Made by a program: the position numbers and the translations under genes
The notes under the pieces: generated by a model
Told to the model about the DNA's origin: nothing
The model's database searches: none
The model's input: only the letters and a program-made list of their open reading frames with translations
Shown: piece after piece, positions 21,664-34,730 of the stretch
How the letters are laid out: each line of letters starts with the position of its first letter
Numbering within the stretch: the stretch's first letter is position 1
Assembly: GCF_030052815.1 (NCBI RefSeq)
Contig: NC_079499.1
Coordinates: forward strand, 82,933,183 to 82,997,182
Reading direction: 5' to 3'
From: Hevea brasiliensis
Taxonomy: Eukaryota; Streptophyta; Magnoliopsida; Malpighiales; Euphorbiaceae
Length of the DNA stretch: 64,000 nucleotides

Positions 21664-24621
21664 CAAAGTTTAAGGTTAGTGAATTTAAATTGAAAATTTA
21701 TTTTTAATATTTGTGTTAAATTTTCAATATTTGTGTTCTTGGTGTAGGTAACTTAGATCTTAACTTAAAATGAAATAAAAACATTTGTGAAGGACCAAAC
21801 TGAAAATTTGGCCAACTAGGGTTTTGATATATGTATGCATGAATTTGGTGGATTTGAAAGTGTATGTGAGCCTAATTGTGTTGAGTAATTATGATTAAAT
21901 GCATTGAATTGGTTAAATGCAATTAATTGGTGAACTAGGGTTTTGGACACCTAGGGTTTGGGAAACAAAATGTGGAGAAATGGTAAAATGATGTAGTTGA
22001 CCTAGTTTGAGGTGAGAAATGGTCATTTTTGACCAAATGAAGTGTGTTGGAAGTGTTGGAGTTGAGGTTAAATTCGGATTCCATGTGGTCATGCTGCCAA
22101 GGTCCCTTTGAGGGACCAAAACTGAAAATTTACAAGTCCAATTGGTATAAGACCAATTGAGAATGAAAATAGACACTAAATGACACAATTTTCATTTAGG
22201 AAGCATGCCCAAAAAGTGACCAAAACCTAGTGAAAAAATTGACCAAACTTGGAAAATCTCAGTCTGCCCTGTACAAACTGACCAAATGAACAGTGTTTGT
22301 TCATTTGGTCATAACTTTAGGTAGGCAGGTCTAAATGACCTGAAATTTTACCAGTGGACAGTTGAGGTATAGACCTAAAACTTTTACGAAGAACACAACT
22401 CAAATTATGCCACTAACCAAGTCATTTGGCCACCCCAAGTTGGTAACCTAAAACTGCCAGAACAAAAATTTGCCCAGAATTATGGGTTAAGTCTAATCCG
22501 GCAGCCATAGTTCAAATGGCTATAACTTAAGCTAAAAAACTCCAATTGGAGTGATTCAAAAAGGAGAATAAACTTAAGACAATAGGGAACATTTTCTTTG
22601 AAGAAAGTTTTTTCAAATTCTAACAGTAAATTGACCAATGGAATAGTGCAACCTTAGACACCAAAATTGAAAATTTTCAAATTTTCCTAAAAGACTTGGA
22701 ATTTGAATAAACAATCAAAACCAACAAATTTAGTGACTAAAATGTGGTATGTGGGTGAAGTTGGAATTCCCATACCTATTAAGCCTTAGAAAGTCAACAA
22801 ATTGACTTGATTAGTGTAGTGAATAGTAACCCCAAAACACAAAATTTAAAGAACGTCAAGTTTAACACATTAGAGGTAGGTAAAAGTGAATTTAAATTTA
22901 TTTTTGGATTTATAATAAGTTATGATACTGAAACACTATGAAATTGTGTGTTTTAGTGGAAAAGAAAACCGGGAAAGAATCCAAGGAATCGAGTCAAGGC
23001 CAAGAGGCGACTCGCTTAAGGTTTGTGCACAACTAACTCTTTTGTTATATTTTTATTTCTAAATTGATTTGAGCAAGTTATTTTATGATTTATAAATTTT
23101 GGTGTGTTGAGAATTATAGTTTGTTGAATGAAATTATATAAATGAAATGTAAATTTTCTTATGCATTTAAGGATTTATTGCATGGTTTTGAAAATTGTAA
23201 ATTTTAAGTTTGATGTATTGCCAACCTTGAGCATGAATTTATGATGATTAAATATGTTGATGATTTGTAAACAATTTGTAAATAGAAATTATTTTGAATA
23301 TGATTTGAAACCAAGCTGACATGGCAAAATTTGTTGTGAACTCTCATTAGCTTGTCTAGTGAGATAACTCCTCCACTAGATGGGGCGAGTTACTTCCTCT
23401 CTGGCTTGCCAGTTGGGGAAGAATTTGAATGAGTACTCATATATACTAGCTAGTCTTTGTTTCTCCCTTTTAGCCTCGGTTATTGAGAGAATTTGAAATA
23501 TCGTGGTGTACAACACGGCATCTATTTGAATTTTGGGTCATGGGATCAACTGTGTGAATTGTTGGCAACGCCCTTTAAATTATGCATAATTTGATAAATT
23601 GTGATTGAAATAAACAATTTGTTAGTGATTCAAAATATTTTTGTATTGTTTCAAAAATTAAAAGAAATGTAAATAAATAGTTACTATTTGATTAAAATGT
23701 TATTCAAATGAATAATTTGCATGAATGAAAATATTGATTTTTGAATGTCATGGATTTTGAAGAATTTAGAAATTTTAAATTTTTATTCATTATGAATTGT
23801 TAAGAATAATTTGTATTAAGTTTTAATTTATTAGTTTGTGCACCACTGAGTTCACCACTCAGTGATAGCTTTGTATGCTGTCGCAGGTGAAAGGAATAAT
23901 AAAGCAGCTGAGCAAGATTTCTGAAAAGACATAGTGGGACTATCTTTGGGTATATCATAGGTATACCCTTGTACATTAATTTTTGATGTAATTCTGTAAT
24001 TATATATATGAAATTTACTTTGAGCAGTTGTACCAACACTTTTGTAACATATTTTTGGATTGTAATGAAATAAAAATTATTATAAGATTATCTTGAGATT
24101 TTATGTATTTATAAAGTTTGCACTACTAATTTTTTTTAATACTCCCATGAATGTAAATATTCATTTTATTATCTTAATGAGATATTTCGATGTTTGATTT
24201 AATTTAAACTGTGTATTGAATTACTTGTGTTGATTTGTGAAATGAGGATGGTTTGAATTTTGAGACTTAAGAAATTGGTTGAGATTGATTGTGAAATTTG
24301 AAGAAGTTGTTGAAAAAAATATTGGGAGTGTCTTTATTTTCAGGTTTTGAAGAACTATTTTCTTAAAATATAAATGGCACTCCGCTGAAATTTTTGTAAA
24401 AATTGTGGAGATTTTTAAATATTTAAAAATTTGATTTATGTTTGGACTTTAAATAAAGGTTTTTAATATCTGAGAAAATTTTACCCACCAATTTAAAAAT
24501 GAACGAAATTGTTTCAAAATCCCTTGTAGTATATTTAATGCGTTATCGGTAGGCGAAGTACGGTAATTCATTAGGTGTACTACGGGAGTATGTTACATCT
24601 TACGAGGAGTAGGGTGTGACA
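21664..24621 (+). mobile_element. Element B, 5' LTR, right part
   Basis: Resumes B's LTR after A with 'caaagtttaaggttag', matching 31735-31760 of the 3' LTR, and ends TGTGACA at 24615-24621. It includes the family's version of the roughly 200-bp modules (about 22130-22570) and a strong stem-loop at 23844-23864 (CACTGAGT/ACTCAGTG). The three-base-off flanking structure and sequence match E's LTR on the minus strand. Confidence 0.92.
23844..23864 (+). other. LTR stem-loop of B (CACTGAGT...ACTCAGTG)
   Basis: A perfect 8-bp stem with the 5-nt loop TCACC, at the position where family-1 LTRs have CTAAGC...GCTTAG; both follow a 'CACCACT' context and precede a 'GCAGGT' context. E has CACTGAGT with a 6-nt loop at 32617-32637 (minus). 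The sequence differs but pairing is kept, which argues for a functional RNA or DNA structure. Confidence 0.7.
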
Positions 24622-24629
24622 TGTTTTAG

Positions 24630-24641
24630 TGGTATCAGAGC
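24630..24641 (+). other. Primer-binding site of B (initiator Met-tRNA type)
   Basis: TGGTATCAGAGC, eight bases after the 5' LTR end at 24621. It is identical to the site of F. Confidence 0.9.
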
Positions 24642-24812
24642 AAAGGTTTTAAAATAAATTTTGAACTGTGAATTTGAAATATTTTTCGATAAGTATAACT
24701 GCTCGAATGTTTCATACATATAGTATATTTAAATCATAAATATGAACTAACGAGGAGAAATCTCCTTGTGTTGGTTGTATAGGAAATAGAAAAAAAAAAT
24801 CCTGTGAATAGA

Positions 24813-25640
24813 TATGGACAAGGGGGATAAAACGGTAGAGTAGTCTGATACAGTTAACGTACAAGGAGAGGCCCCAGTTTCGCAGAGCGTTGGAGGTCCA
24901 ACTGCACCAGTCCCTCCTATACAAATTACTGCACAAACGGCCTAACAGATGGCCATATTCTTTCAGCAAATGGCTGATAATCTGTCAGCCCAGGCCCAAG
25001 TACAAACCTAAACCCCTCAAGAGCAGCATGAAAAAGAGAAAAGTGGGAAACTCATCGGTTAAAGTTCGAGTAGTAATTTGAGCAAGAGAAAAGATTTTGA
25101 GGGACCCCGAGCTCCAAAGTATGATAGAAGCGGATCTTCAGGGCGGAAACAATCAAGAATCATTCGTCAAAAAACCAGAAGTTCCTACCCTACCCGTTTC
25201 TGTGACGTTTGTGGAAAATTTCATGGGGTATTTGCCATAGGGTCACTAGAGCTTGCTTCAATTGTGGTGGAATTGGACATTTCGCCCAAGATTATACTAG
25301 CGCACGTCGATTTGTGCCACATACTACACCAGAGGAATCAGTCCAAGGTTCTGATTTTAGAGGCTCATTAATAGTCAGTAGGGGCAGAGGTAGAAGTAGA
25401 GACAATACTTCGGGTAATCCTCGCACGATGGACCAACCCGAGCAGAGGAATGCATTAGAAAGAGGAAACGCCATGCATCGAGGGGAAGAAGTAGAGACTT
25501 CAGATGTAGTTGCCGGTATGTTCTTAACTTATGAAAGGAATAATTATGTACTATTTGATTCCGACTCTACTTATTTATATGCTAATGTAAAATTATATGT
25601 TCTACTGCTATTCCCTGGCATGAAGATAATTTTAATGTGT
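24813..25640 (+). pseudogene. gag: Element B Gag/protease, strongly decayed
   Basis: The start ATG at 24813 runs only nine codons to a stop. Recognisable pieces follow: an FFQQMAD stretch at about 24950-24985 (the Gag N-terminal helix), then a jump straight to the KRKD-rich segment before the knuckle at 25081. Most of the Gag core has therefore been deleted. The knuckle CFNCGGIGHFAQDY (about 25255-25295) lost its last cysteine to tyrosine. The protease start has SDVVAGMF and LFDSDSTYLYA, a damaged form of the DPGSTHSYV of E. The closest relative in the window is E. Confidence 0.8.
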
Positions 25641-27636
25641 TAGTAATTAGTCTTTGAGGATAAGAATTGTGATAATAAGCATGATTGAAATTAATTTTGG
25701 AAAAGTTTCTAGTGAGAGACATCTCTTAGACTATGATAAATTATAAAGTTAATTAATAAGCCTAATTAGGTAAAGCAAGAGGACCAAAAAGTAAGTTATA
25801 GCAATATATCTGCCCTAGATGGAAGTAAAGGTACTACTATTGATAGATGTCAGTAAGTACCATAATCAAAATAAGTTTAAGATATTAGTGAATTTGAAAG
25901 AAATAAGACATAGGAAAGTTTGATCTATTGGGATGTATCGTAGTAACTATGCAATATTCTTAATATTTATGTTGTAAGCTGTAGATTACAATACTGACTT
26001 GAGATTTATTGTGCAGAGCTACGTACTACCCAATAGTACATAAGGATAAGAATAGTTATAAATGACTTTCGCTTTGGTACAAATATACCAGAATAGAGTT
26101 TTATTACTAGAACTGAGTTTGAAAATCCTAATTCAGGATTTAAAACTCTACAATTAGAATATCAAAAGATCATGCTTGTAAGGTAGTGAGAGTTAAAGAC
26201 TCCGTTACCCTAGCATGAATTATAGTACATCAAGAATTGTTATGGGACTAGAGATTTTAGCATGGTAAAAATTTAAAAATAACACCTATAGGGCTAAGTC
26301 ATCCAGTCTCCGATATGGGGTTTATAGTTGTTTTGATATTGCAATGGATCTTTTGCTCAAAGTTTAGTAAAGAACAATATTCTATTTGTGTAGCAGTAAG
26401 ACACGAAATATAATTTTGTTCCCCTAGAAGAGACAAGATGTTATGGATGACAATTATAACTTATAAAACAGTTAAGAAATGATATTCTACAGATAACAGT
26501 AATTCGATAGGAACTAGTTGGCCAGGTATTCTTTAGGAAGAGCACAATTTTATTGTGTGGATCATAAGGATAAAATTAGAATTAAAGTGAAACTTTTGAG
26601 TAGCATGGGAAACAGGAGAGTCCGGTAGACTCCCTTCTTAAGATTACAAAATTGGTTATGAAAAAAAAAAAAGGATAATGATCGCAAACCAGTGGAAAAT
26701 AAACTATAGAATATTAACAGATAAAAGAGTTGTGGAAGTAAAAATTAGAATAGTTAGTGTGAATGTAGTAAAGAAACGTTATGAATATTAGTTAAAGTGT
26801 TGACTAGAATGGTCAGAGGACCAAATCAAAGTAATATTGAAGTATAGTGGATTTATTAGGGACAATAAGAGGTGTTAAATTATAACTCGACAGTCAAGTT
26901 AAGAAAGAAGATTAGATTAAGAAATAAAATAATTAAAGTTAAGTTGTGGAATGAAAGAAAAAAAAAAAACAAATAGAACAATAAGAAATGAGAAAAACAC
27001 CAGATGAGGAATTGCCACCAGGGCAAACAACCTACTTAAGACACGCAACGATATCCCAAACTATTTTATCAAGAAGGAAATAAGTTAAACAAAAGCAAAT
27101 AAGATAGTGCAAAATGACACATAGGCCTTGGTTATAAATGGAGATAGTAAGATAATGGTTATGGACCTATGGCCAAGAAAGAGATAAACAGTTCATATAT
27201 GACCAACAAGGTCATTTAAGGAAAAAAAAAAGACTACAAAGGAAAATAAGTGCTAAAACAACAGCAAGAAAAGACTAAAATATTCTAAATTAAATTGAAG
27301 ATTGCATCAAATGATCAAGAGATCTGATAAGAAATGAGTAAAACTAAGTTTTCACCCATAAGATCATACGAGGTCCTAGAAAGAGTGGATCCACTAACAC
27401 ACAGATTTGCTTACCTCTAAAATTGAAATGAATTTGAATCTAACTTATGACAGAAGCTCATAAGAAACTTGACGCACGAGGTGAGCAATCGATGAGTAAA
27501 TAGTATTGGTTAAAGTGCTAAGGAACCATCATTTAGGCCAAGAAGCTACTTAAGAGCGTGAATAGGACATGAGGAGATAGCACCACAACTGTTTAGAGAC
27601 TGATACCAGTTGAAATTTCAAGGACGAAATTATTTT
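25641..27636 (+). pseudogene. pol: Element B Pol relic, almost unrecognisable
   Basis: About 2 kb, shorter than a normal Pol of about 3.5 kb, full of stops and A-rich. Only the end is clear. At about 27370-27420 the frame gives YEVLERVDPLTHRFA, matching the GPY/F module of E. At about 27500-27590 VLVKVLRNHHLGQEAT is followed by stop-broken residues matching the chromodomain. No reverse transcriptase or RNase H motif could be read with certainty. Heavy purine bias and many A runs suggest large-scale G to A or C to T decay. Confidence 0.6.
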
Positions 27637-27650
27637 AAGGGGGGAGAGAA
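27637..27650 (+). other. Polypurine tract of B
   Basis: AAGGGGGGAGAGAA directly before the 3' LTR start (TGTAATACC at 27652): the primer for plus-strand DNA synthesis. Confidence 0.85.
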
Positions 27651-27651
27651 T

Positions 27652-27716
27652 TGTAATACCCCTATTTGCGTAGCCTACTATATTTCACTATTCCAGTGAC
27701 CGGTGTCGGTCCAGAT
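27652..27716 (+). mobile_element. Element B, 3' LTR, first 65 bp
   Basis: TGTAATACCCCTATTTGCG up to 'gtcggtccagat', matching the start of the 5' LTR at 9774. It is interrupted by solo LTR C. Confidence 0.9.
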
Positions 27717-30700
27717 TGTGACATCCCTTACCCGTCTACAGTATAGCCAAGTAAGATATGTTACACAGTATACCAGAACACTCTATTTTATTTCAATCAT
27801 TTATTTTATCCTTCCTAATTTATTTTTTTTTCCAAAGTTATGAAGTACAATTTGTGAAATATAATTCATTTAAGTCATTTATTGAAATTATAATTTATTT
27901 GAGGTTCCATAAATTTTATAGAAAATTCGGCAGAGTACCGGCTACAAATGGAGAAAACAGTTCTTCGGAACTTGTGAAAAATACTTCCAATATTTTCAGT
28001 CAATCCCAAACTCCATTTCATCAACAAAATCTCAATTTTTTTTTCAATAACATTTCCATTTCTCAATCATTCATCTCATATGATAATCATGTAAAAGTCA
28101 TAAATAAATATTTACTTTTTCATTCATAAACACAATTTCCATTATTTACATTAATACCAAAATACATTACATAAGTTTCAATTACATATGAGAAAATAAA
28201 AGTTAATTACAAAATACCCAAAATGAAACCTAGTATCCTACCAATGCACTGACGTCGGTGAGGTGACATGGACACTATGCAGAGCTGCAGAAGGTCTCAC
28301 CCAGTCTGTGGTCTACTGGACTCTCGGTCGGTCTCTCCAGAACCTACGCGTGGCAAAAGCAACGCGCTAAGCAATAATGCTTAGTGGTGCCAATAATAAA
28401 ATAAAAAGAAATAACAGAAAATAAATATGCAGTGAATGTATTGATGTCTCATTGCAAATAAATTTTCGATGAGTATTTATAGTCTTACTTATTTTGTACT
28501 TGTTATATTCATTATTTCATTAAATTTATCCACTTTCATTTTTGGTTGCCCAAGTAACCTATCTTGAGCAGTAATTTGGATAAATCGTAACCGCACTTTG
28601 GGTATCAAGTACCTCAGGCCGTCACACCATCGGTCACATATGTGTCTCCCGGTATGCAATAGAACAACTAATAAGCTGAAATAACATTAGGCACAAGGCC
28701 AAGTCTCAACACAATGTCAGAATGGCTAAAAGCCATGAAATCACAGAATGACATAATGCCATGTGCAGTACTGCTAACTGAACCCTATTGGCATGCCAAC
28801 CTATCTAAACCAATCTTGCTAGGTGTACTAGGGCATGTTATACTTTTAAATTTTACAATTCTTGAAGTTTAAGTTTAGGTGTTACTATTCATTTCATTAG
28901 TCAACTAAAATGTTGACTTTTGCATTAACAATAGGTATATTGGTTTAAATATCATCAACATACCACATTTTGCATTTTAAATTTGTTGTTATTGGTTGCC
29001 AATACCAATTCTAAGCTTAAAGTTAATTGGATAGAATTTTCAGTTTTCAAGCTTTGGGTTTACTGTTCCATTGGTCATTTTTACAGTGAGAATTTGGCAA
29101 AATGATCAACATGAAAGTTGTTTCTTATTTTGTCTAGTTGAATTTATTTTTTTTAATCACTCCATTTGGAGTTTTTTAGCTCAAGTTATGGCCCAAAGAC
29201 CACAACTGGCCGGATTGAAAGTTTGTCCAGAATTTCTGAACTGACCAAATCTACAGTGTTATGAACAGTGAATACAACTCACTTTTTGTTTATGTTCTGG
29301 TAATAATTTGAGTTAGGTTTCTTCATGAAAGTTGTTGGTCTATATCTCAGCTTGTTGCTGGTAAAATTTCAGGTCAATTAGACCTTTCTACACTGAGTTA
29401 TGGCCAAATGACCAAACACTGTTTATTTGGTCATTTTGCCCAGGTAGACTACAGGTCACCCGGATTAGGGCAAGCTTTTGGTCTACTTGGTTTGGTTTTA
29501 TGGGTATGGTTTCTTCACCAAAGTTGTGCCATTATGTGTCTAGTTCCATGTCCAATTGGCGTTGCACCAATTGAACCTCTACATTTCAATTTATGGCTGC
29601 CCAAACCTGCTGGACTCATACTCAGTCCTGTAGGTCAGCCAAGGCAGCTCACCTAAACTCAAATCCAACATCCTTACTCACTTCAATTCCTTCTCACACA
29701 CATTCAAATGGTCACTAATTGACCATTACAAGGTTAATAAACCATTGCATGAGCAAACCCTATTGTTGTTAATTGTCCACATTTTCCATGTTCATACATG
29801 CCTAAACTTTGTATTTCACTTACACAACTAGGTTCAATTACTCATTTAATACCAAGGGCAGCCTATGAACCACTTTACTTCACGCAAACTCATCAACCCT
29901 AATCAACCCTAAGCTGCTAAAATTATAGGAAATAAATACACATAATTTTTATTTTATTTTTCTTACATTTTCTACTTATCTCATGGCATTAAGCATGAAT
30001 TAAGTAAAAATAGTAAGAGTTTGGATACTAATCTCTTTTGACCACTTTCTTGGCTTGTTAAAACTTCAATCTCTCTTCAATTTTCTGCTACTTAAAGCTT
30101 CCTCAAGGTTTAGGAATAATTTTTTGTGAAGGAAGTTTAGGGTTTTGGGGTGAAAAGCTTAGGGAAAATAAAGCTTGAGCAAGAGCTTTCATGGAGGTCT
30201 TTTTTTTTTTTCTCTCTCTCTCTTTCTCTCTTGGTTCAGCCCGTATGAAGAAGAAACTGCTGGTTTCTTTTGTTTTTTTTATTTATCTCATTTTAAGTTC
30301 ATTTTTATCTCTTTTAATTAGTTTTTCAAACAGTGATTGGGTGGAGGTATGTTAATGACATCATGTGATGTCATAATTCCTAATTTCTTTCATTTTTCTT
30401 TCCTTTTTCTTTTCTACTCATTTTCAATTTTATTTTTATCAATATTTTTTTACATTTTATGTCATAATAATTATTTAATTAACTGGACAAGTCGGCCAAA
30501 AATCGTCTCTGAAGGCGAAATGACCAAAATGCCCTCCGTTTGGCTTGTTGAGCCAAAATCGTCTGTACCGATCGAAAAATTTTTCTAAATATTTTCCTGG
30601 CATTCTAATGCCATAAAAACCTCAATGACTCTTCTCTAGAGTCTTAAAAATTATTTTATGAATTTTCTCCCAGGTATAGGGCTCCTAGTTGCGAGGACCG

Positions 30701-30919
30701 CAACTTTCCACTAAGTTACCCATCGCTAGGGCACCGGCTCATTTAACTTTGTTGTATTTTATTTCTAAAATTTTTTTCTAAATTTTTCTTATTAATATTT
30801 GAGTTAATTATGGTTCCTCACTTTAGTTTAAATATTTTTCTAGATGTTCTAACTGTCTGGACCGACACTGGTCACCGGAACAATAGAATGTACGGAGTTG
30901 CTACAGGGAGGGTGTTACA
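27717..30919 (-). mobile_element. Solo LTR C (family 1)
   Basis: A complete minus-strand LTR of 3203 bp from TGTGACATCCC to GGTGTTACA with no internal region. It lies at the GTCCGGAC palindrome of B's LTR. The flanks CAGAT (27712-27716) and CGGAC (30920-30924) are a target duplication with two transitions, as judged from the intact site at about 9832. The stem-loop is at 28367-28384. Solo LTRs arise by recombination between the two LTRs of a full element. Confidence 0.92.
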
Positions 30920-31884
30920 CGGACAATTAAGGGGATTAGAACCACACTTAAGACAGCTAGATAAGCCATAAACCCAAATAATTAGTAATTGTCAATTAGT
31001 TAAGTATAAATAAGAAAAACATAACATAAGAAGTTAAACGAGTCGAGAGTCACAGCGATAGATGACCTTCTCGGGAACGACTGCGAAGTCGATTTAAACT
31101 CAAATTTCGAATTGTAAAATGTGACGCTGCGGTCCTTAGGACTATTACGAACACAGTGGAAAAGAGAAAATTACGAAAAAGAATTGTTAAGCTAGTCAAA
31201 TAATTAGGTCAGTGAGCCAGAAGAAATATTGAATTATTTGCAAACCGGGTTGAACTGGCGATAGGCAATTTGGTCAATTGACCCCGAGAGCTGACTCCTG
31301 ACCTAACTGTCAAATAAAATCGGAGAAAAGAAAATTTCAGAGTTGGGAATTAAATTAAAAAACTTATAGAAAAATTTTTAAAAAAAGAAGAAAATGAAAA
31401 AGTGAAGGGAGATGACATCATGCATGATGCCATAAATGTTATAATTAATAAATTTAATTAAATTGATTTATGGTCTTCCTAAGAGATAAAAATACAAGAA
31501 AAGAAAGAAAAAAAAAAAACCAAAAAGTCTTCTTCCTTCACCTAAGTTGCCGCCCCACCTCTCGCTAAGCCACCATAGAAGAAACACCATTGAAGCTTGA
31601 GTTCAAGCTTCAAAACTCCTACTAAACTTTACCTTGACCCCAAATTAATCCATTAGAACTTGATAACTTCACTTGAGAAGAGGATTGAGCAAGAAAGAAA
31701 GAAGGAAAGAGGGGTGGAATTGAAGATTGAAATTCAAAGTTTAAGGTTAGTGAATTTAAATTGACAATTTATTTTTAATATTTGTGTTCTTGGTGTGGGT
31801 AACTTAGATCTTAACTTAAAATGAAATAAAAACACTTGTGAAGGACCAAACTGAAAATTTGGCCAACTAGGGTTTTGATATATG
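30920..31884 (+). mobile_element. Element B, 3' LTR, middle part
   Basis: Continues with 'cggacaattaaggggatt' and follows the 5' LTR copy (9832-10665, then 21664 onward) without element A. It therefore gives the uninterrupted version of A's insertion site at about 31735. It stops at 'gatatatg' where E begins; the rest of the LTR must lie right of the window. Confidence 0.92.
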
Positions 31885-34730
31885 TGTCACACCTTACCTC
31901 TCTGTAAGGCATAACATGATCCCGTAGAATACCTAATGAACTACCGAACTTAACCTACTGATAACTCATTAAGTACCCTACAAGAGATTTTAAAACAATT
32001 TACTTACTTTTGTTAAGGGGTAAGCGTTTTCTAATTGGTGTTTAAAACATTTAATTGAAATTAAAAACTAGTTAAAACTTTTGGCCCATTTTATTTTTAT
32101 GCAAATTTTATAAAATTTTGACAGAGTTCTGTCTGTATTTTGAGAAAACAGTTCTTCAAATACCTGTAAAAAGCACTTCTCAAAATATTTCTCAACCACT
32201 ACTGCAAATTCTCAATCAATCTCAAATCTCAAGATTCCACAATCACCATTTCTCAATTTCCAAAATTCAATAATCCTCAAAATACTATTAATTCATCTCG
32301 TTCAAATTAAATAAAATAGTTCCACTCATATTTCATTAGAGACAAAACAATTTATATATATACATCATTACAAAATTTACATAAAAGGAAATTCAAACTA
32401 AATTTTTATTACAAACTTCATACAAACTTTGTACAAGCTGCTCAAGACCCATTTTACATGTCCATACATTTATGTGCAATACATACATCCAAAAGAAATA
32501 TTTACAGTTAGGGTATAAATTATACCCGAATACTTCAAGCAGGTAGCTCTCCTGTCCTTAGCAACTCAATCTGCTGCTTCTCTAGTCTCTATATCTACGA
32601 CAGCAATAAAAGCTATCGCTGAGTACTAGGACTCAGTGGTGCACAACATACTAAAATAATCTTTATGCAGAACTTAAATCACATTTATTCGAAAATTTGA
32701 TTGAACATGAGAATTAAATACAAATTATGCATTATGAGATTTTAATCCCAAACAATTTCATTTTGAAGTATCAAATCACATTTCATAAAACCCACAGTTA
32801 GATCATGCCATTCGAAACAAATATAATCTCAATAGCCAAAGGCTAAAGAGAAATCACATCACAAGGCTAGCTAGCTCAAATATATGGATATCCATTCACA
32901 TCCTCTTCTATTGGCACACCTCAACACTTCTCCAGAGAAGGAATCAAAATTCGAAACTAATTACCCTCACTAGTCGTGCTAGCGAGGTGTTCAAATATAT
33001 GGTCATGACACTGTGGTTTCAAAACTTATCTTAACAATTTGCTAAACATTGTCATTTCAAATATACACAGTAACTTTTACAATTTAAATAAAAACATCAT
33101 AAATAAGATCACAATACTTTCAACAATTCAAAGTAAAAGTAAAATGCATATTTAAACTTATCTTAACAATCAATAAAGTTTAAAGCATAGTGATGTTGTG
33201 CACAAACCTCAAGCGAGTTGCCTTTTGGCCTTGACTCGGTTCCTCGGGTTCTTTCCCGGTATTCTTTTCAACTGAAACACACAATTTTACAGTATTTCAG
33301 TACCATAACTTAGCATAAATCCAAAAATAAATTTAACTTCACTTTTACCTAACTCTAACGTGTTAAACTCGACGTTCTTGAAATTTTGTATTTCGGGTTA
33401 CTATTCACTATACTATTCAAGTCAAATTATTGACTTTCTAAGGCTTAATAGGTATGGGAATTCCAACTTCACCCACATATCACATTTTGATCACTAAACT
33501 TGTTGGTTTTGGTCGTTTATTCAAATTCTAGGTCTTTTAAGCAAAATTGAAAATTTTCAGTTTTGGTGCCTTAGGTTGCACTGTTCCATTGGTCATTTTA
33601 CTGTTAGAATTTGTCAAAACTTTCTTCATAGAAAATGTTCCCTATTGTCTTAAGTTTATTTTTCTTTTTGAATCACTCCAATTGGCGTTTTGTAGCTCAA
33701 GTTATGTCCAAAATACGGTTACTATTCATGCTGTAGATTTTAGTTCTGGCAGATTTATTGATCCAACTTCGTTCAGCAATTTGATCAAGTTAAGTCCATA
33801 ATTTGGTCTAATTTTCTTCATATGAAATGTTATACTATGTCTTAGGTTTCCATCGATTCAAGAATCGCTTAAATCGGAGTTTTCTAGAGAGAGTCATGGC
33901 CATTGAAACTTTATTGTTCATATGATAAATCTGCAGTCCTGCAGATTCAGTGATTCAACTTTGCTCAGTGATTTGATTGGGTTAATGGCATAATTTGGGT
34001 TGGTGTTCTTCATGAAAGTTTTAGTCTATATCCCATTTAATCACTGGTAAAATTTCAAATCATTTTGACTTTCCTAGCCCAAGTTATGACCAAATGAAAA
34101 AACACTGTTCATTTAGTCAGTTTATACAAGGCAGCCTGCAATTTTCCAACTTTGGTCAATTTGTTCATTATGTTTTGGTCACTTTTTGGGTATGCTTCCT
34201 AAATGAAAATTGTGTCATTTAGTGTCTATTTTCATCCCCAATTGGTCCCATACCAATTGGACTTGTAAAATTTCATTTTTGGTCCCTCAAAGGAAATTTT
34301 GGTTATGCTGCCAGCAACATAACCACACTCCCTCTGAATTTGGCTTTAATTCCAACACTTCTAACACACTTAATTAGGTCACAAATGACTATTTTTCACC
34401 TCACATTAGGTCAAAGACACCATTTACCACTTCCTCACATTTTTGGTCTCTAAGCCCTAAGGTCCCAAACCCTAAGTTGCCAATTTCTTGCATTTAGCTA
34501 CTTTCAAACTCTTTAATCATAACCACTCACTAATTCAAGGTTCATATACCCATTCAAGTAAATCAAACCATGCAAATCACCCTCCCCCTCATGCTGGCCA
34601 AAATTTCAGTTTAGTCCCTCAATAAATTTTTCTTTTCATTTTAAGTTTATTTCTATGTTCTTGATGCTATACATACACTAATTAAACTAAAACTATGAAG
34701 TTTGCATTACTAACCTTAGGTGAAGTCTTT
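31885..34730 (-). mobile_element. Element E (family 2), 3' LTR, distal part
   Basis: Starts TGTCACACCTTACCTC, the reverse complement of the family-2 LTR end, and follows B's LTR in reverse order. It includes the stem-loop at 32617-32637, the GAGACTAGAG context and the modules around 33650-34260. ATATG (31880-31884) would be its target duplication; the partner is outside the window. It is interrupted at 34730 by element D and resumes at 56680. Confidence 0.88.
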
